A stretch of 64,000 nucleotides of DNA from Symbiodinium natans (Eukaryota > Sar > Dinophyceae > Suessiales > Symbiodiniaceae): positions 469,873 to 533,872 of the forward strand of contig CAJNDS010002262.1 in the NCBI GenBank assembly GCA_905221605.1. Reading direction: 5' to 3'. The translations under genes were made by a program, and so were the position numbers. This document shows, piece by piece, positions 12,627-24,051 of the stretch; the first letter of the stretch is position 1, and the number at the start of each line of letters is the position of its first letter. The notes under the pieces are model-generated. The model saw only the letters and a program-made list of their open reading frames with translations, was not told where the DNA came from and did not search any database.

Positions 12627-14973
12627 CACCAGAAGAGGCAGCCATGATTCAGACCAACACTGGCCGGCTCTAGGCTTTCTCAAGGCTAAGCCGGCAAACG
12701 GAAGCCTCTAGGTAGTCCTTGCTATTCAGGAGCGTACAAGCAGGATTTAGTAATCGGTTGCGCGCTTCAGGCTCCATGGTTGACTTTGGAGATTTGGCAT
12801 GAGAGTCTTGTCAGGGTAGGGGGACGAGCCACCAGCTCCCAAATGGCTGTCCTAAACGGCTCCTACTACACCCTTCCACTCCTCCCCGATAGAGTTAATG
12901 CCACGGGAAACGTGGGACCCGCCGAGGTTTTGCTTGAAGCTTTGCCGACTTTTTCTATGTAGAACGAACAGTGACCGAACTGCATGTTCGCGTCCTTCTT
13001 TTCCTCGTCTTCTGGCGCGGTGACGAGATTATTTCGCTCGGATGCATCCATTCATGCCGTGGGTTAACCACTGAGCCGAATGAGACGGAGGAGGTGTTGC
13101 TTTGGCAAACATCATTCAAAAGACCCCACGTGTTACATCAGGCAAGATGCCACAGAGATGCCGCGCTCGCAGTTCAAGCTAGCAGCTGAAAACACACCTA
13201 CAACTCGCAGCTTCAGGTGACACCGAGCCCTTGACCAGGTGCACCATGGTTCTATGGGTGCAGGCCATCCGATGCGCCAAGCGACCTGCATCTCCAATGC
13301 CGGAGCTCCCATAGCCCTCCGAGCCAGTCTCGGACGCTGACTCTGACAAAGTCAAGCTGCCATAAGGCAGCCGATTGACACGTGAGGGGAGCACCTGGTA
13401 GGGTGTGACTCGCCCGTCCAGCCCAAGGGATGCATATGTCGGATAAGAAAGGTAGATGGCGTCCACTGATGGTCCCACAAACCCATCGACAAACGACATG
13501 TTTAGCGAGGTCAGTATTCTAAGAGAGCAGACCTGCTACAAACGGCAAGCTTGAGAGGAATATCCCCTGAAATCTTCGCATGACAAACAAGAAACACCGA
13601 TCTTCCAAGGTCAGTTAGGGAACAATCCTTAAATCGCATGTGGGCTCTTATTCTGGTTTTAAGGTATACGTACAGCGGCTTCTCAATGAAGCTATTCTGG
13701 AAGATCTAGAGAGAGCACCGACCAGTCATAACGATTGTAGCGACACCGCAAAGAAGCAAAAAAAGAAAAGGATCCACGACTCTGCGTCGGGGGGCGGAGC
13801 TCCGCCAGCCCCGGAAGGCGAAGAGGTAGGGCCGCAATGCCCCGGGCCAGGGTGCCCAGGCCCTGCCGGAAGAGGGGAAGAGGCCAGGAAAGCAACAAGA
13901 GCAGTAAGAGCTGTATGTTGGTTGGTAGTACCGTTTTCTGTCTTGTGATGCGTTTTTCTGTTTTTTTTTGTGTTCGTTTTTTGGGCGGGGGGAGGGGCGG
14001 GGCACCAGCATCATGTGACATTCGTTCATATGCCTGGTAGGGTTCGTATGTGCATGTATACATGGATGTTTACAGAAAAGTTCTCGATGTTTACATGTAA
14101 ACTTGCACTTGCATTCTCATTTATAGCCACATACCAACTCTTTTGCATCTATACTGATATTCGTAACAGTATTACTATATATATATATATATGTATACAG
14201 GTACGTATGTACGTTTCATCTGAAAGGTCTTCCATTTCTCTTACTAGGCAACTTTGGAAGTAGAAATTGCAATCTTTGAGATTGTATTGTCTTCTTGCTT
14301 GTAGATTGTTAGTACATCCTCATTGCGTTAGTACTGTTATGTTCTTGGCATAACCATAAGACGACTTTGAGAGCCAAGCTTCAAGAAATCCAGTGACACA
14401 TGCTGACCCGATTGTAAACATAACTGCTGCAGCAGGCACTCAGTATGCAGCGCCCACGGTCAGATGGGACACACCGAGGTGGTTCCAGTAGCAGTCACGT
14501 CGTTGTTTGGAAGCTTGAGGCAAGCTCTGAAACATGACACGCAGATCCGTGAACAGGCCTGCTGCACGTCTGGGTCGCGCATGTCAGCCTGGAAATGCCA
14601 CGACCGCTCTGATAACCGCAATGGAATGTCGGAATGTCACTAGTAGGGGTCTGCACATGAGACGAAGAGCGGACATGGCTGCCACGATGGGATGTGAGAA
14701 AGTAGCATCTGGATGTCAGCCAACAGGCAATAAATCTCAGGTAACCGACATGCGATGCGACACTAAGTCCCCAACCTGAAAAATTGCAAAACACTCTCGA
14801 AACTAACGTCCAATCTCAAGCATACTACTGTACAAATTGCATGCTTGCGCATGCATGCATTCCGGCGCGCACACAATCCGAATCCCTTACGAAGATGAAA
14901 TCCTGACATCTCCGCAAAACCGCTTCAGGCCTGCAGAATTGCAACACCCCCTGCGTAGCACAAACCCTATGAC

Positions 14974-16615
14974 CCTCCGAGGCCCGGACATCATCAAAAA
15001 GCAGCCGCAGTTGAAAGGCGACCGTACGGGTCTCCTTCGAAAGCTGGAATTTCTGCTTGGGGTATCTTGGGGTTACAGGGACTTCCTGGTGCTCATAAAA
15101 ATCATGCTTTGCTCGAGCTTTTGGCGTGTGAGTGCTGTGCATCCCGAAAGCATGTGGGGTCTGGAGATGTCTTTCGCATAAGCCGCGCAACACTCATGGT
15201 TTTTGGAGATCCTTTTCCTTCAACCTGGAAGAGTGAGACATTCGGCATTCCATCATCCCTTCTTACAACCGCATGCGCCCTTGTCCTGCAATAAAACCCT
15301 ACTCAACCTCTACTGCACTACTGTGAACCTTAAGCCTTAAACAAGCTGCAAACGGTCTCTATCTCTCTCTCTCTCTCTCTGCGCGCGTAGCCCCCACCCG
15401 AAGGGAGATATCTCTCTGTCTCTATCTCTCTGTCTCTCTCTCTCTCTCTCTCTCCCCCAATCCCGCAGGCTCCCAGCTCGCTGCGGGGTACTCAAGACCG
15501 TGCTCAAAGGCTGCAGGGTTTCCCACCTCCAGCAGCATGGATGTCAGTTTCAGCACAACAACTTTGTTTCGGGTACTGCGAGGGCTTAACGGAATCATAA
15601 GGCAACAGAAGGCACCAGAAGGCACCAAAAGGCCGCAGAAGGCCGAGCCACGTACACATGCCCCGGCTCCTGCGACTCCTCGTGCAGCTCGGGCTCCAGC
15701 TCGAAGGGATGTCTCAGCTTCATCTTCAGAGTTCGGTGTCCATGGACGGAGACGGCCATGTGCAGCGCCGAGTTCGGCGCATCGACGTGCCAGGCAACAT
15801 CATTCGAGGACACCGCCTGACCCCAATGGATCTGCACGGCGAGATCTGCAAAAGCCCGGCCCGTCTCGAGCAGCCGCCTCAGCACGGAGTTTTCCGGAAA
15901 GCCGGCCGCCATGCGTGCCAAAAACTCTGCATTGGCACGTCGCACACCTTCTGCAAATGCCCGCAGGCGCAAGGACGCCGCAGGCTTGAGCATGTTTCCA
16001 CCGCTCCGTGGATTGACCGAGAGGACAGGTTCAGCATGTGGAAGGGTGTGGAAGTAGCCCTCCAAGTAGTGATGGCCGGGCAAGGACGGGTGGTCCACGC
16101 ATTGTACGAAGCCCAGATCATGCATGCGCTGCATATCCATAGAGACATCGCCACAGAGAGCATCCTCGAACAAGTGCTGCAGCACCTGGGGCCAGCTAGT
16201 TGCAGCTAAAAAGGGTCATGAAAGCGACTAGGAGGGGACACGTCGACACACGGCCGCGTAAGTCAGTACTATTACTGGAGCGCTAGGGGGCACGTCACTC
16301 GAAGCATCGGGAGCCCCCCCATGCAGATGCATATCACGAAAGGTCTGGCCTGGACGAACCTGATTTGAAGTAACCACCGGTAAACAAGAACTCCGCAACA
16401 GTCCACCGATGTCCAACGTACTCAGCCTCTCCATGCCTCTCACATTCCCCCATCCCCCCTCCCACCTCCTGCGAAAGCTCCAAGCTCTGAAGTCCCACAG
16501 GCCCCAGCGCTTGGAAGCTGCGGCCCGGGGAGTCCTCGTCCTCCTCTTGTGGGAAGGAAAAGCCCTTCAGCAGCGCAGGCACCTCCCAGACGCTGGTGAG
16601 GGCCCTGCATGCCAC
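14974..16615 (-). CDS. Gene nested in the DDX47 intron; possible 2-oxoglutarate/Fe(II)-type oxygenase
   Basis: Four minus-strand exons join in phase: 16466-16615 (50 codons, LTSVWEVPALL), 15652-16185 (178 codons), 15473-15526 (NPAAFEHGLEYP) and 15034 to about 14974 (TRTVAFQLRLLFDD). Donors are GT, GT, then GA (TGG|GAGCC). The long exon contains AWHVDAPNSALHMAV near 15787, an H-x-D within a hydrophobic strand context. The next exon supplies a later His (FEH) and the last one a strand with Arg (TRTVAFQLR). That H-x-D...H...R order resembles the metal and co-substrate ligands of the 2OG-Fe(II) fold, but this is inference from a few residues. I do not recognise a named family. The 5' end and the 3' end are not resolved. 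The gene lies on the same strand as its host intron. Confidence 0.6.
15361..15455. repeat. CT-rich microsatellite, two blocks
   Basis: Two blocks of TCTCTC with interspersed TATCTC and TGTCTC are separated by about 35 bases. They fall in the inferred intron between the exons ending at 15473 and beginning at 15034 of the nested gene. Confidence 0.9.
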
Positions 16616-17371
16616 CTGCAAGGTAGCACTCAGCTATCATTGTCGTAGCTTTGCTTAGCGCTCTGCGCTCAGATTCTGAACACATCTTTGAGTGTCGGAA
16701 CATTGCAGAGCAAACAGGGGGGGGTGAGCGCTTGCACGTTCCTAAGCATAAGCGTTACTGTATCATCGTGTCGCATCGTGGCCATCAAACAGCGTACGTA
16801 CAATCGGTGCCTTGGAGCCCGACAATCGCACCTTGCAAGCACCTGGTGTCGCGGCATGGCAGTCACCATGTTATTCAGACGTTTGCTCCTCTAAGGCAAT
16901 GACAACTTGACAGAAGTCACGGCAGGAGACACCACGCACCACGCAACACAGCACAACACAACAGAGCACAACACAGCACATGGTCTTGGCCCCGGGTACG
17001 CCGATAGGCCCCAAGATACGGCATGAGACAGGAGTCGCAACACCGCGCAAGACGTATGACACCGCACACGAGGCGGAACCCAGAAGGGCAGGAAGCTACG
17101 AACAGCCGAGAAGTCCGAAAGCACGAAAAGCCGACAAGCCTAAGCTGAAATGATCCCCGGAGCCTGGAAGCCCAATTAACTAGGTTGCTCTTGGCTAAAA
17201 TTAGGTTGTTTGATGGTGTGTTGCTAGTTGTGTTTCTGCTGTTGATTCATGTACTCTCTCTCTCTCTCCCAGAGATTGTAAGGTTACGGTTTGCGGCTTA
17301 GGGCCCGGCTGCGTGTTCCCGAGCCCAACGACATTCCAAGCCTTCCGAGCCCCATGCTCGTCGAAGATTGC

Positions 17372-18040
17372 TTATCTTGGCCCGGAGGGAGTGATGCTGA
17401 AAGAAAACATTTCGAGATTGAAAAACAATCTCGAAACATGGAACACCATGCTGGCCACCCATCCACCCATGCCTTTGCTCAGCCACAATAAACTATCACC
17501 TTTCGGCTGCGCATTCCACAAAAACGAAGTTTCTTGGTGTCCAATCGAGACCTCAAGGCCACTTTTGAATGCACGCAACTCCCTTGCAATGAAGGCACTG
17601 GACTTCCACGATGCCACCAGCAGGCCAACTCCAAAAGCGCCCAGGCACACTTGCCCAGCCTTGCTTGCTGCAAGAACCGTCACTTCTATGCAGCCCTTTT
17701 GATGAAAACAGCACCAATGCAAAACTTTCCTACTCCTTGGTATCTCACAGGCAACAAGCCCAACGTTCTGCTCAACCAAACCATGACAATCTGGGGCACG
17801 GAAAGCTGTGTGGCTTCGAAGGGCAGCCGCGCAAGTGCCAGCGGCTGCCACGGAAGGGGCGAGCTGACCCGGCCACCGTACTGCACGAAGGTGCCACCTC
17901 AGGAAGTACGAGGGTTTCAAAGCTTGCAAGGTTTGAGCCTGCAGATGCAGGGAAGCCCCCCCCCCTCCGAAACTCAGATTTGAAGTTCGGATTCGGCGCC
18001 TAAATTCGGCGCGTGCTGGTTGAAGCCCCAGTGCACCCAA
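17372..18040 (-). other. 222-codon open frame in the DDX47 intron, status unknown
   Basis: A 222-codon minus-strand frame is open here, and long frames are also open on the plus strand. The composition shows a hydrophobic stretch around VCLGAFGVGLLVASW, but no domain is recognisable and no convincing splice sites border it. It could be an upstream exon region of the nested gene at 15-16.6 kb or simply chance. I do not call it a gene. Confidence 0.2.
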
Positions 18041-18263
18041 CGCTCACGTGGTCCAGACGCCTAACTTTGTGCCCAAGTTCCTTTCAACCGAGGTCCGCTG
18101 CCGACAGACGCCCTCGGTGCTCAATTCCGACATCGAAAGAAGTTGCCCCATGCGCAATCGATTCTTTTTCGGCTGCTCGGGCCTTCCTTGTTGCCGTAAG
18201 TGATGGCCATGTCTAGGGTTCCATGAGAAACCTTCCCGTAAGGGACCTTCCTAAAATCGGAAT

Positions 18264-18640
18264 ATGGACATCGTCACCCTCCGGTGCCGCACGTCGCCTT
18301 CGCGGCCGAATGTCACCTTCCGGGCCGAATTTCGTCTTGGCGCCGAATGTTGTCTTCGGGGGGCCCGAATGTCGTCTCCAGCGCTGATATTCGTCTGCGA
18401 GGCCGAATATCGTCTTCGGGCCCGAGGTTCGTCTAGTTTCGTCTTCGGGCCGAGTTTCGACTTCGGTCACGGACTTCGTCTTCTGGACCTGTGCTTGTCT
18501 GAAAAAATTCTGGATCTCATCTTCGGGGCTGAGTGGTGTCGAGTTTTGCCTTCGGAGCCCAATTTCGCCTTCGGCGTTTTGTGAGACCGAATTTCGTCTT
18601 CGTCTGACCTTCGCCTTTGTGATTGTGACGAGTCTTCGCA
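18264..18640. repeat. Degenerate minisatellite with core GCCGAATTTCGTCTTCGG
   Basis: Roughly fifteen diverged copies of an approximately 20-25 bp unit built on CGAATTTCGTCTTCGG can be followed through this stretch. The repeat keeps a minus-strand frame open for 142 codons with periodic DE and RRR runs, which is a product of the repeat and not evidence for a protein. It lies near the 5' end of the large DDX47 intron. Confidence 0.7.
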
Positions 18641-19067
18641 CGCATTTGGAGCTTCAGCTCCTCGCAAACAGTATCGTCTTCATCGTCTTCGAAGTTTAAG
18701 CTTCGGGTAGGACGAAATGGGGACCCAGCTTCCAGGTCAACCGTGGGCCTAACTGCAGCCAGGAGTCCCCAGCGAACGTAAGCGAGGCCGATCGCGATCA
18801 GGCTCGCCAATCCGCAGCGCCTGGTTTTCTCAACAGTGGTGCGAAGGTGAAGAGCCACATGAGCTCTCAGCTAGCACACCGTGGGAAAGAAGGCATGGCC
18901 TCCATGTCCGCATGGCTGTAACCATGTTGCGATCTGCACAAGCACTGCTCGAGCCCGAACGGCTCCAGCTCCCGGTCATGAACCACATGTGCACACAAGC
19001 CCTGCCCAGGTTTGGGGAGGCCCTGTGTTTGCGAGCTGTAAAGCTATGAAGCGCTGCAGGATGCGGC

Positions 19068-20894
19068 CTCCAGGATCTTGTCCAATGCTTCGTCAAAGTC
19101 CATCGACAGTAACCGGTCCGCCTGACCGATGGTGGGCGTGTTCCTCATTTGTCATGCAGCTGGTTGCAGTTGCTGCATCTGCGAAGAAGCCGAGCCCATG
19201 CTGGGCCAACTAGCAACCGGTCGACAAGCATCGCCCTTGCTGCATACTTCCAGATGGCACTAATTCTATCAGCTCATGTTCAGGAAGCTCTGCTTAGGCA
19301 AAAAACGACAACAATCAGACAATTCCTGTCGATCGTTGGGTGGAGCATTGTCCACAGAGTTGGCATGGGAGAAGCACATCAGCCCGAATTAGATCTGTCG
19401 GCCTCGTCCATGACAAGGTACTTGATGGTTTTCAAGTGAAAGCCCTGCAGAAGGCAACGGGTCTTCCCGCGTCTAGACACTACAAGTGCAGCATACCCAC
19501 GAAGAAGTACTCACCGACTTTCCTCTGGCTGCACAGTGGCCTTCGTGTTCTCGAGATGGTCCACGAGCCGACCAGGCGTGGCGATGACCACGTGGGGCCG
19601 CTTGGCCAAGGCCATGGCCTGGCGCAAGAGTCTAGAGATGTCTCCAGCATATAGGGCGCGCATGTATATTTTGCGAAATTAAGGGTTTAGGGCTTCGCAC
19701 TGAGGAGTCTCGCGGCACCTGATCGACCATCGCCAGGCCACCCACCACTGTGGCAGTCTGCAGCTTGATGGTGCTGCCGATGGCCTCCGGGGACTGCAAT
19801 GCGGGTTTACGAAAAATAGGGGAACCCCTAACATAGCCCCCCAAAAAAGTAGAACTCCCTTGGAGCATCTTAAAATAAGGACCCAATAAGGTACGCCTAA
19901 TTTCGGAAAGCCCCAAATGTTGGCTCTTAGGCCCGGAAGAATTCTTGGTCCACCTCAAACTGCTCACCGATCTGCACCTGGGCGGAAGCGATAGAGACGG
20001 GGACTTGCCACTCTTGCTTAGGACTTCTTGGACTCCACTCTGCCCAGCGCGCCAAGAGCACACGAAAATGCATTAAGGTGACCCGTTCCATGACAACTTC
20101 CTGGGAGCCAGGCACACAGCTCGCGCGTGGGCGCAAGGCAGACCGCGTAAAAGCGCTGGGGGTCGTCGAGAAGCCGCTGGCAACAGTTTTTGTTTGCATT
20201 GTCAAGAACTTTTGGACAGTTCAAGTGGCAAGCGACATCATGCAGATCCGTGTGGCTGCCGACCCATCACCCGAACACCCCAACATCTCATTCCCCTGTT
20301 CCCCTGTTCCCCATGGCAGGCACCTGCACAATAGGCAAGGCAAAAGCACCGGTCTTACCACTGCCGGTCTCGGCCAAGCCAATGATGTCCCGGCCCTGCG
20401 TTTCCGAAGCAGCTTCGGCATTGCGCTTCAGTGTCAACTTTGGGATTCCAGGATCTTCGGGGCATACCCGTAGGGTGCAAAATTTGTCGGTTTTTGCCAA
20501 GGTCTCTGTGTACGTTCTAAGATGTTCTAAGGGAGTCACACTTCGTGAGATGAGCAGGGCAGGTGGCCTGCAAGGCCCAGGGAATGGCTTCTTGCTGGAT
20601 CCTGCCGGCGCTTTTGCTGCGACCCTAAACATCCCCAAGAGAGCCCCAAACCTGAAGCACGGAAAACATCCATGCGACGAATGCTGGGGACTGCGGCCAT
20701 GGCGACTGCATGAAACTGGCCTGGTCGGCTTTGCCCACTTCATGAGCTTTACAGCTTGGCAAAGCTCCTGGCAAGAGATCCCCCCACAAAAGAAGTGAAA
20801 GGTAACCTTGCAGTTGCCCCAGCCATATGGCAGTGAGCTGTTATAAAGCAGCTTCAGCCCACACCTCGCAGACCCCAAGAGACTCGAAGGTTGC
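19068..20894 (-). CDS. DDX47: DDX47/RRP3 DEAD-box helicase, 5' exon group
   Basis: Ten minus-strand exons encode the first RecA domain: 20865-20894 (TFESLGVCE, upstream aromatic of the Q motif), 20721-20767 ([15 protein letters not shown]), 20568-20601 ([12 protein letters not shown] motif), 20324-20395 (AETGSGKT, motif I), 20114-20176 (APTREL, motif Ia), 19954-19977 (VQIGEQFE, 24 nt), 19719-19793 ([10 protein letters not shown]), 19541-19618 ([14 protein letters not shown], motif Ib), 19403-19444 (KYLVMDE) and 19068-19121 ([18 protein letters not shown]). The DEAD box is split between the last two. Donors are GT, GC, GC, GT, GC, GT, GT, GC, GC, GC in that order. All phases agree. Together with the 3' group, 281 codons are placed. 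An exon near 20.95-21.05 kb (NTADVDAAEAMTG) and an ATG at 21266 (MTGSGDEVRVNK) are plausible 5' parts that I could not fix. Confidence 0.92.
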
Positions 20895-20899
20895 CTGCC

Positions 20900-21266
20900 C
20901 AGTTCAAGCAGTTGAGGGTTCGGGTCAAGGGGAAGTCCACACCAGTCATTGCCTCTGCTGCATCGACATCTGCGGTGTTCACAGCATCTTTAGGCAGCTG
21001 CGGCTGTGTGACCTTATGCAGGATGGACTTGCACGTGCTAACATGCGCATGTCCACAAAGCAGCATGGACAGACACGAAGAGTCGGCCAGTCCCTGAAGT
21101 AGTGCACCTTTTTGTTTCTGTTTGTGCTGCTCGATTTGCCTACTCTGGCACCATCACCGACCTCGTGCACATCAAGGGCGAGAGGCGTGCAATCCGAGGA
21201 AGTCTCGAGCGGACTTCACCCATTTCTGGTCTTGTTGACACGCACTTCATCACCAGATCCGGTCAT
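20900..21266 (-). CDS. DDX47: Probable 5' exons of DDX47
   Basis: Upstream of the first secure exon, the minus strand reads LPKDAVNTADVDAAEAMTG at about 20948-21005. A GGT|GTGGAC donor there would join it in phase 0 to [10 protein letters not shown]. Further up, ATG at 21266 opens MTGSGDEVRVNKTRNG followed by GTGAAG, which looks like a donor. Acidic, poorly conserved N-termini are usual in this family. The two pieces do not join in phase as drawn, so at least one boundary or a small exon is missing. Confidence 0.4.
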
Positions 21267-21845
21267 CCCGTAGCAGTAGCATCTAGCAGAGGAGGAGGTG
21301 GCACAGCTGATTCACGGCTGTCACGGAAACAGTTTGCGAGCGTGATGTATGATGCTCAGGCAGCTCTTTCACCTGCCAGCCTTGCAGCAGGGCAACATTG
21401 CTTCCTGCCCAAGCCCCGAATACAGGAGACATTACCAAACAGCGACTAGTTCTGCCGTGGTTCGGAGAAAGCTTTACCCGCTGCGAGCACCTTGTCGGGG
21501 GTCACTCCTGCTTGCTGTGCCTTGTTTGACAAGCCAAGGCATTGTAAAGAACCTTGTTAAGACCCACTAGTGCCCAGAGCCGGCTCGCAAACTTAACGAT
21601 GTGTGACGTGAACTCTGAAATTTCTATACATTTCTCCATTGTTCACGCTGTGCTGCAAATCTGGCGCCGTCGACAACATGGTGTGGTCGAAGACCTGCCT
21701 GGTGAGCCATCTGCGCCCCTTGTACGACATGCTGCGGCCTCACGCCAGCTTGATGAGCCATCCGCGCACCTTCCAAGGCGTGCCTTAGATGAATGTACCG
21801 AAATCACTCACCTGGTGCTGTTTGCCAGCCGGAAAGCATGCGCTA

Positions 21846-24051
21846 AACCCAGCCGGGATGCTGAGACGTAACGCCTGACTTCTGGGCAAACTGGGCACCC
21901 GCCATCATGTCCTGCGCGCTCATGCCTGACTCCTTGGCAAACCTGGCACCTGCCATGAGGTCCTGCGGTGCCAGAGCTGAGGCATCCTGCCCCCTCCCTT
22001 CTGGATCCGGAAAGGCTGCCCGGGCAGAGTCTTTTGAGGCAGGTCGCACCGATTGAAAGGCATCGAGGTCGCCTGGCCAGCCCGCATCTTCCTTGCGGAA
22101 GGGATTAGAGGCCGAGGTCGGGCGTGGGCCCGGGAAAGCTGGGAAAGGGGCATCTGGGAAGCCCTGCATGGGCGGCGGAGCTTCACCCCGTGCTTGTGCT
22201 GGCATCGCCCAATCAGGTCCCGAGGGGCTGGCCTTCTTGAATGGGTTGTTTTTGCCTGCGGCTGCCTGAGCTGCCTGAGCCTGAGCTGCCGGAGATTGAG
22301 CTGCCTGAGCCGCCTGAGCGCTCGGCCGAGCCCAGTCGACGCTTGGGCCCTCGCCTTTGGGAAACCCCTCGCCAAATCCGGGCGCTGGAGGCCAGCCAGC
22401 TCCCTGCGCGCCCTGTGCAGGCCAAGCTGGCTGGGCAGGCGTCTCGTCTGGCTCTGGCTCGCCCGGCATACGCCTTGGCTGCAGCTGCGACAGCAGATCC
22501 ATGGCGCCGGCATCCTCCAGGATCTCTGTCCTGGAATCACCTAGAGAGTGCCAGCTGTAAGTACTGGCAGAGTAAAAAAAGGTGGAACCCTGAAGACGAC
22601 CTATAGCTTTAAAAGAACGAAAGCAAAACGAAAGAAGCCGGTAAAGCTGTTAGCGGCCCCAGCAGCCCGGGAGAGCCCTCAGGGCATCCTGGACCTTCCT
22701 CGATCCAAACAAGGCCATGGACCAGTTGTACGAGGCGCCCAGGGCCCGGATGCACTCCTGGAGCTGCTTCCTCTTATTCACGTGCCGACGGCGCACCTCG
22801 AAAAGGAAAAGCCAGGCCGCCTCAATCTGTATGTTGTTGTAGATGGGGGCCTCCAGGAAACCCTCCTCGGCCGCCTCTCGACAGCCTTTGACCAACATGG
22901 TGAAGCTGGTGTCGAAGTCATCCGCCTTCTCCTGCCGCCAAACCCGACTCTTGGAACGGATTCGAGTGCAAGCTGCCTTGAACGCACCTCCTCCCACCCC
23001 CCCGCGAGTGCTGGAAGAAAAGCTAGTTTCCTCCTGAATGTCTTTCTCCAGCATTTTGCTTAGAAAGCCCAATTGCCGGCTTGCGGAAGCAAGCCCCGCC
23101 TTCCAACCTTGCTTCCTTCCCTTCCGTCATCCCATCAAGCTGGAGCACTACTGATATTCTTTCGCCAGGGTGTTGAGAAAAGTTCCAATTGCTTCCGCAA
23201 CTCTCTTGTTCTGGCAACTGGTGCTTTCTCCCGACGGCTTCGTTGCACACCTTTGCACACCCTACTAAACCCTAAACGATCAAGCCCCAAACCCTAAACC
23301 CTAAACACCATGAGCATCTGCACCTTGTAGCTGCCACCCTCGATTCGCTGCAAGGCCTGGAGCAAGCGCGCGCAGCTCTGGCGGATAGCCACCTGAAGCT
23401 GGGCGGCAAAAAAAAATCTTGAAGGTTAAGTCAGAATTTCACTTTGGGATCCGGGCCGGGGTCTTAAGTAAGACCCTAAATTTAAACCCTAAACCATGGG
23501 AACTCAAGAGGAACGGCTTCAGCAAATCCGGAACAGCCTGGGCATGTCAGAATCTGGGCACTGCCTTGACACCCCCAGGCAACCCTACGTACTGGGAGGT
23601 TCATGGGTAGTTCTACATAAGAGGGTTGTAGGTATATGGCAACTATACATATAACTCTTCTGAGGGTGCTTTCAAGCCTACTACTTCTAACTACCCGGAC
23701 GAATCTTTCAGACATGAGAGGCTCAAACCCTGCCTGGGAGAGCTTCTATGTTCCGACTACGAAGTACGAACTGCAAACTGCGAACTCGGAACTGGATCTG
23801 CCAGCTACTACCAGGGGAAGTGCACGTCCACAAAAAAAGGGGCTCGCATTATTCTAGCCCTCAGCCCTCGGAGCCAGGGTGTGCAGCGCGTAGTTCTGCC
23901 CTAGCAGTTTTGTGGTTGGTAGCTTGTAGGTGTAGCAATTACTGTGTGAGTACATGTAGTAAGGGCAATCTTGATACCCAAGCCAGGTTACATCCCGCTC
24001 GGTCAGCGGCAGCGGCCAGGGCTTGGCGAAATGTTTCTCGTACTCAGCCAT
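21846..24051 (-). CDS. NPF-motif protein, possible endocytic adaptor
   Basis: The likely first exon is 23992-24051 (ATG, AEYEKHFAKPWPLPLTERD, GT donor). It is followed by 23324-23392 (23 codons, SCARLLQALQRIEGGSYK, phase 0). Next comes a coding block at about 22660-22960 (DDFDTSFTMLVKGCREAAEE, then IQIEAAWLFLFEVRRRH). A long last region runs from 22530 to about 21846. That region is rich in Pro, Ala and Gln and carries NNPFKK and SNPFRK. NPF tripeptides in disordered tails bind EH domains in endocytic adaptors, and a helical N-terminal part fits ENTH/ANTH/VHS-like proteins; both statements are inference. A short repeat, DLMAGARFAKESG / DMMAGAQFAQKSG, lies at the C-terminal end. The gene sits head-to-tail between DRC2 and DDX47. 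Internal junctions are not all fixed. Confidence 0.55.

Larger units (their letters stand above)
1811..19067 (-). other. 17.3-kb intron of DDX47, with a nested gene
   Basis: The exon ending LDKILE (19068) must be followed in the protein by VVPRDRNTFLF, which begins at 1810; the two join in phase 0. The stretch between is therefore one intron with donor GAG|GCCGCA (GC type) and acceptor CTGGCAG, unless unseen small exons lie inside. It is far longer than the neighbouring introns, which are about 70-450 nt. Inside it I see a same-strand nested gene at 14974-16615, a TTTAGGG array at 12421-12626, a three-unit tandem repeat near 2.4 kb, a 10-bp repeat at 4.5 kb, a CT tract at 15.36-15.45 kb and a degenerate repeat at 18.26-18.64 kb. 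Between these I find no other gene I can support on either strand. Confidence 0.8.

Noticed and set aside
18213-18641. 142-codon minus-strand frame with DE and RRR runs
   Set aside because: It is generated by the degenerate GAATTTCGTCTTCGG repeat.
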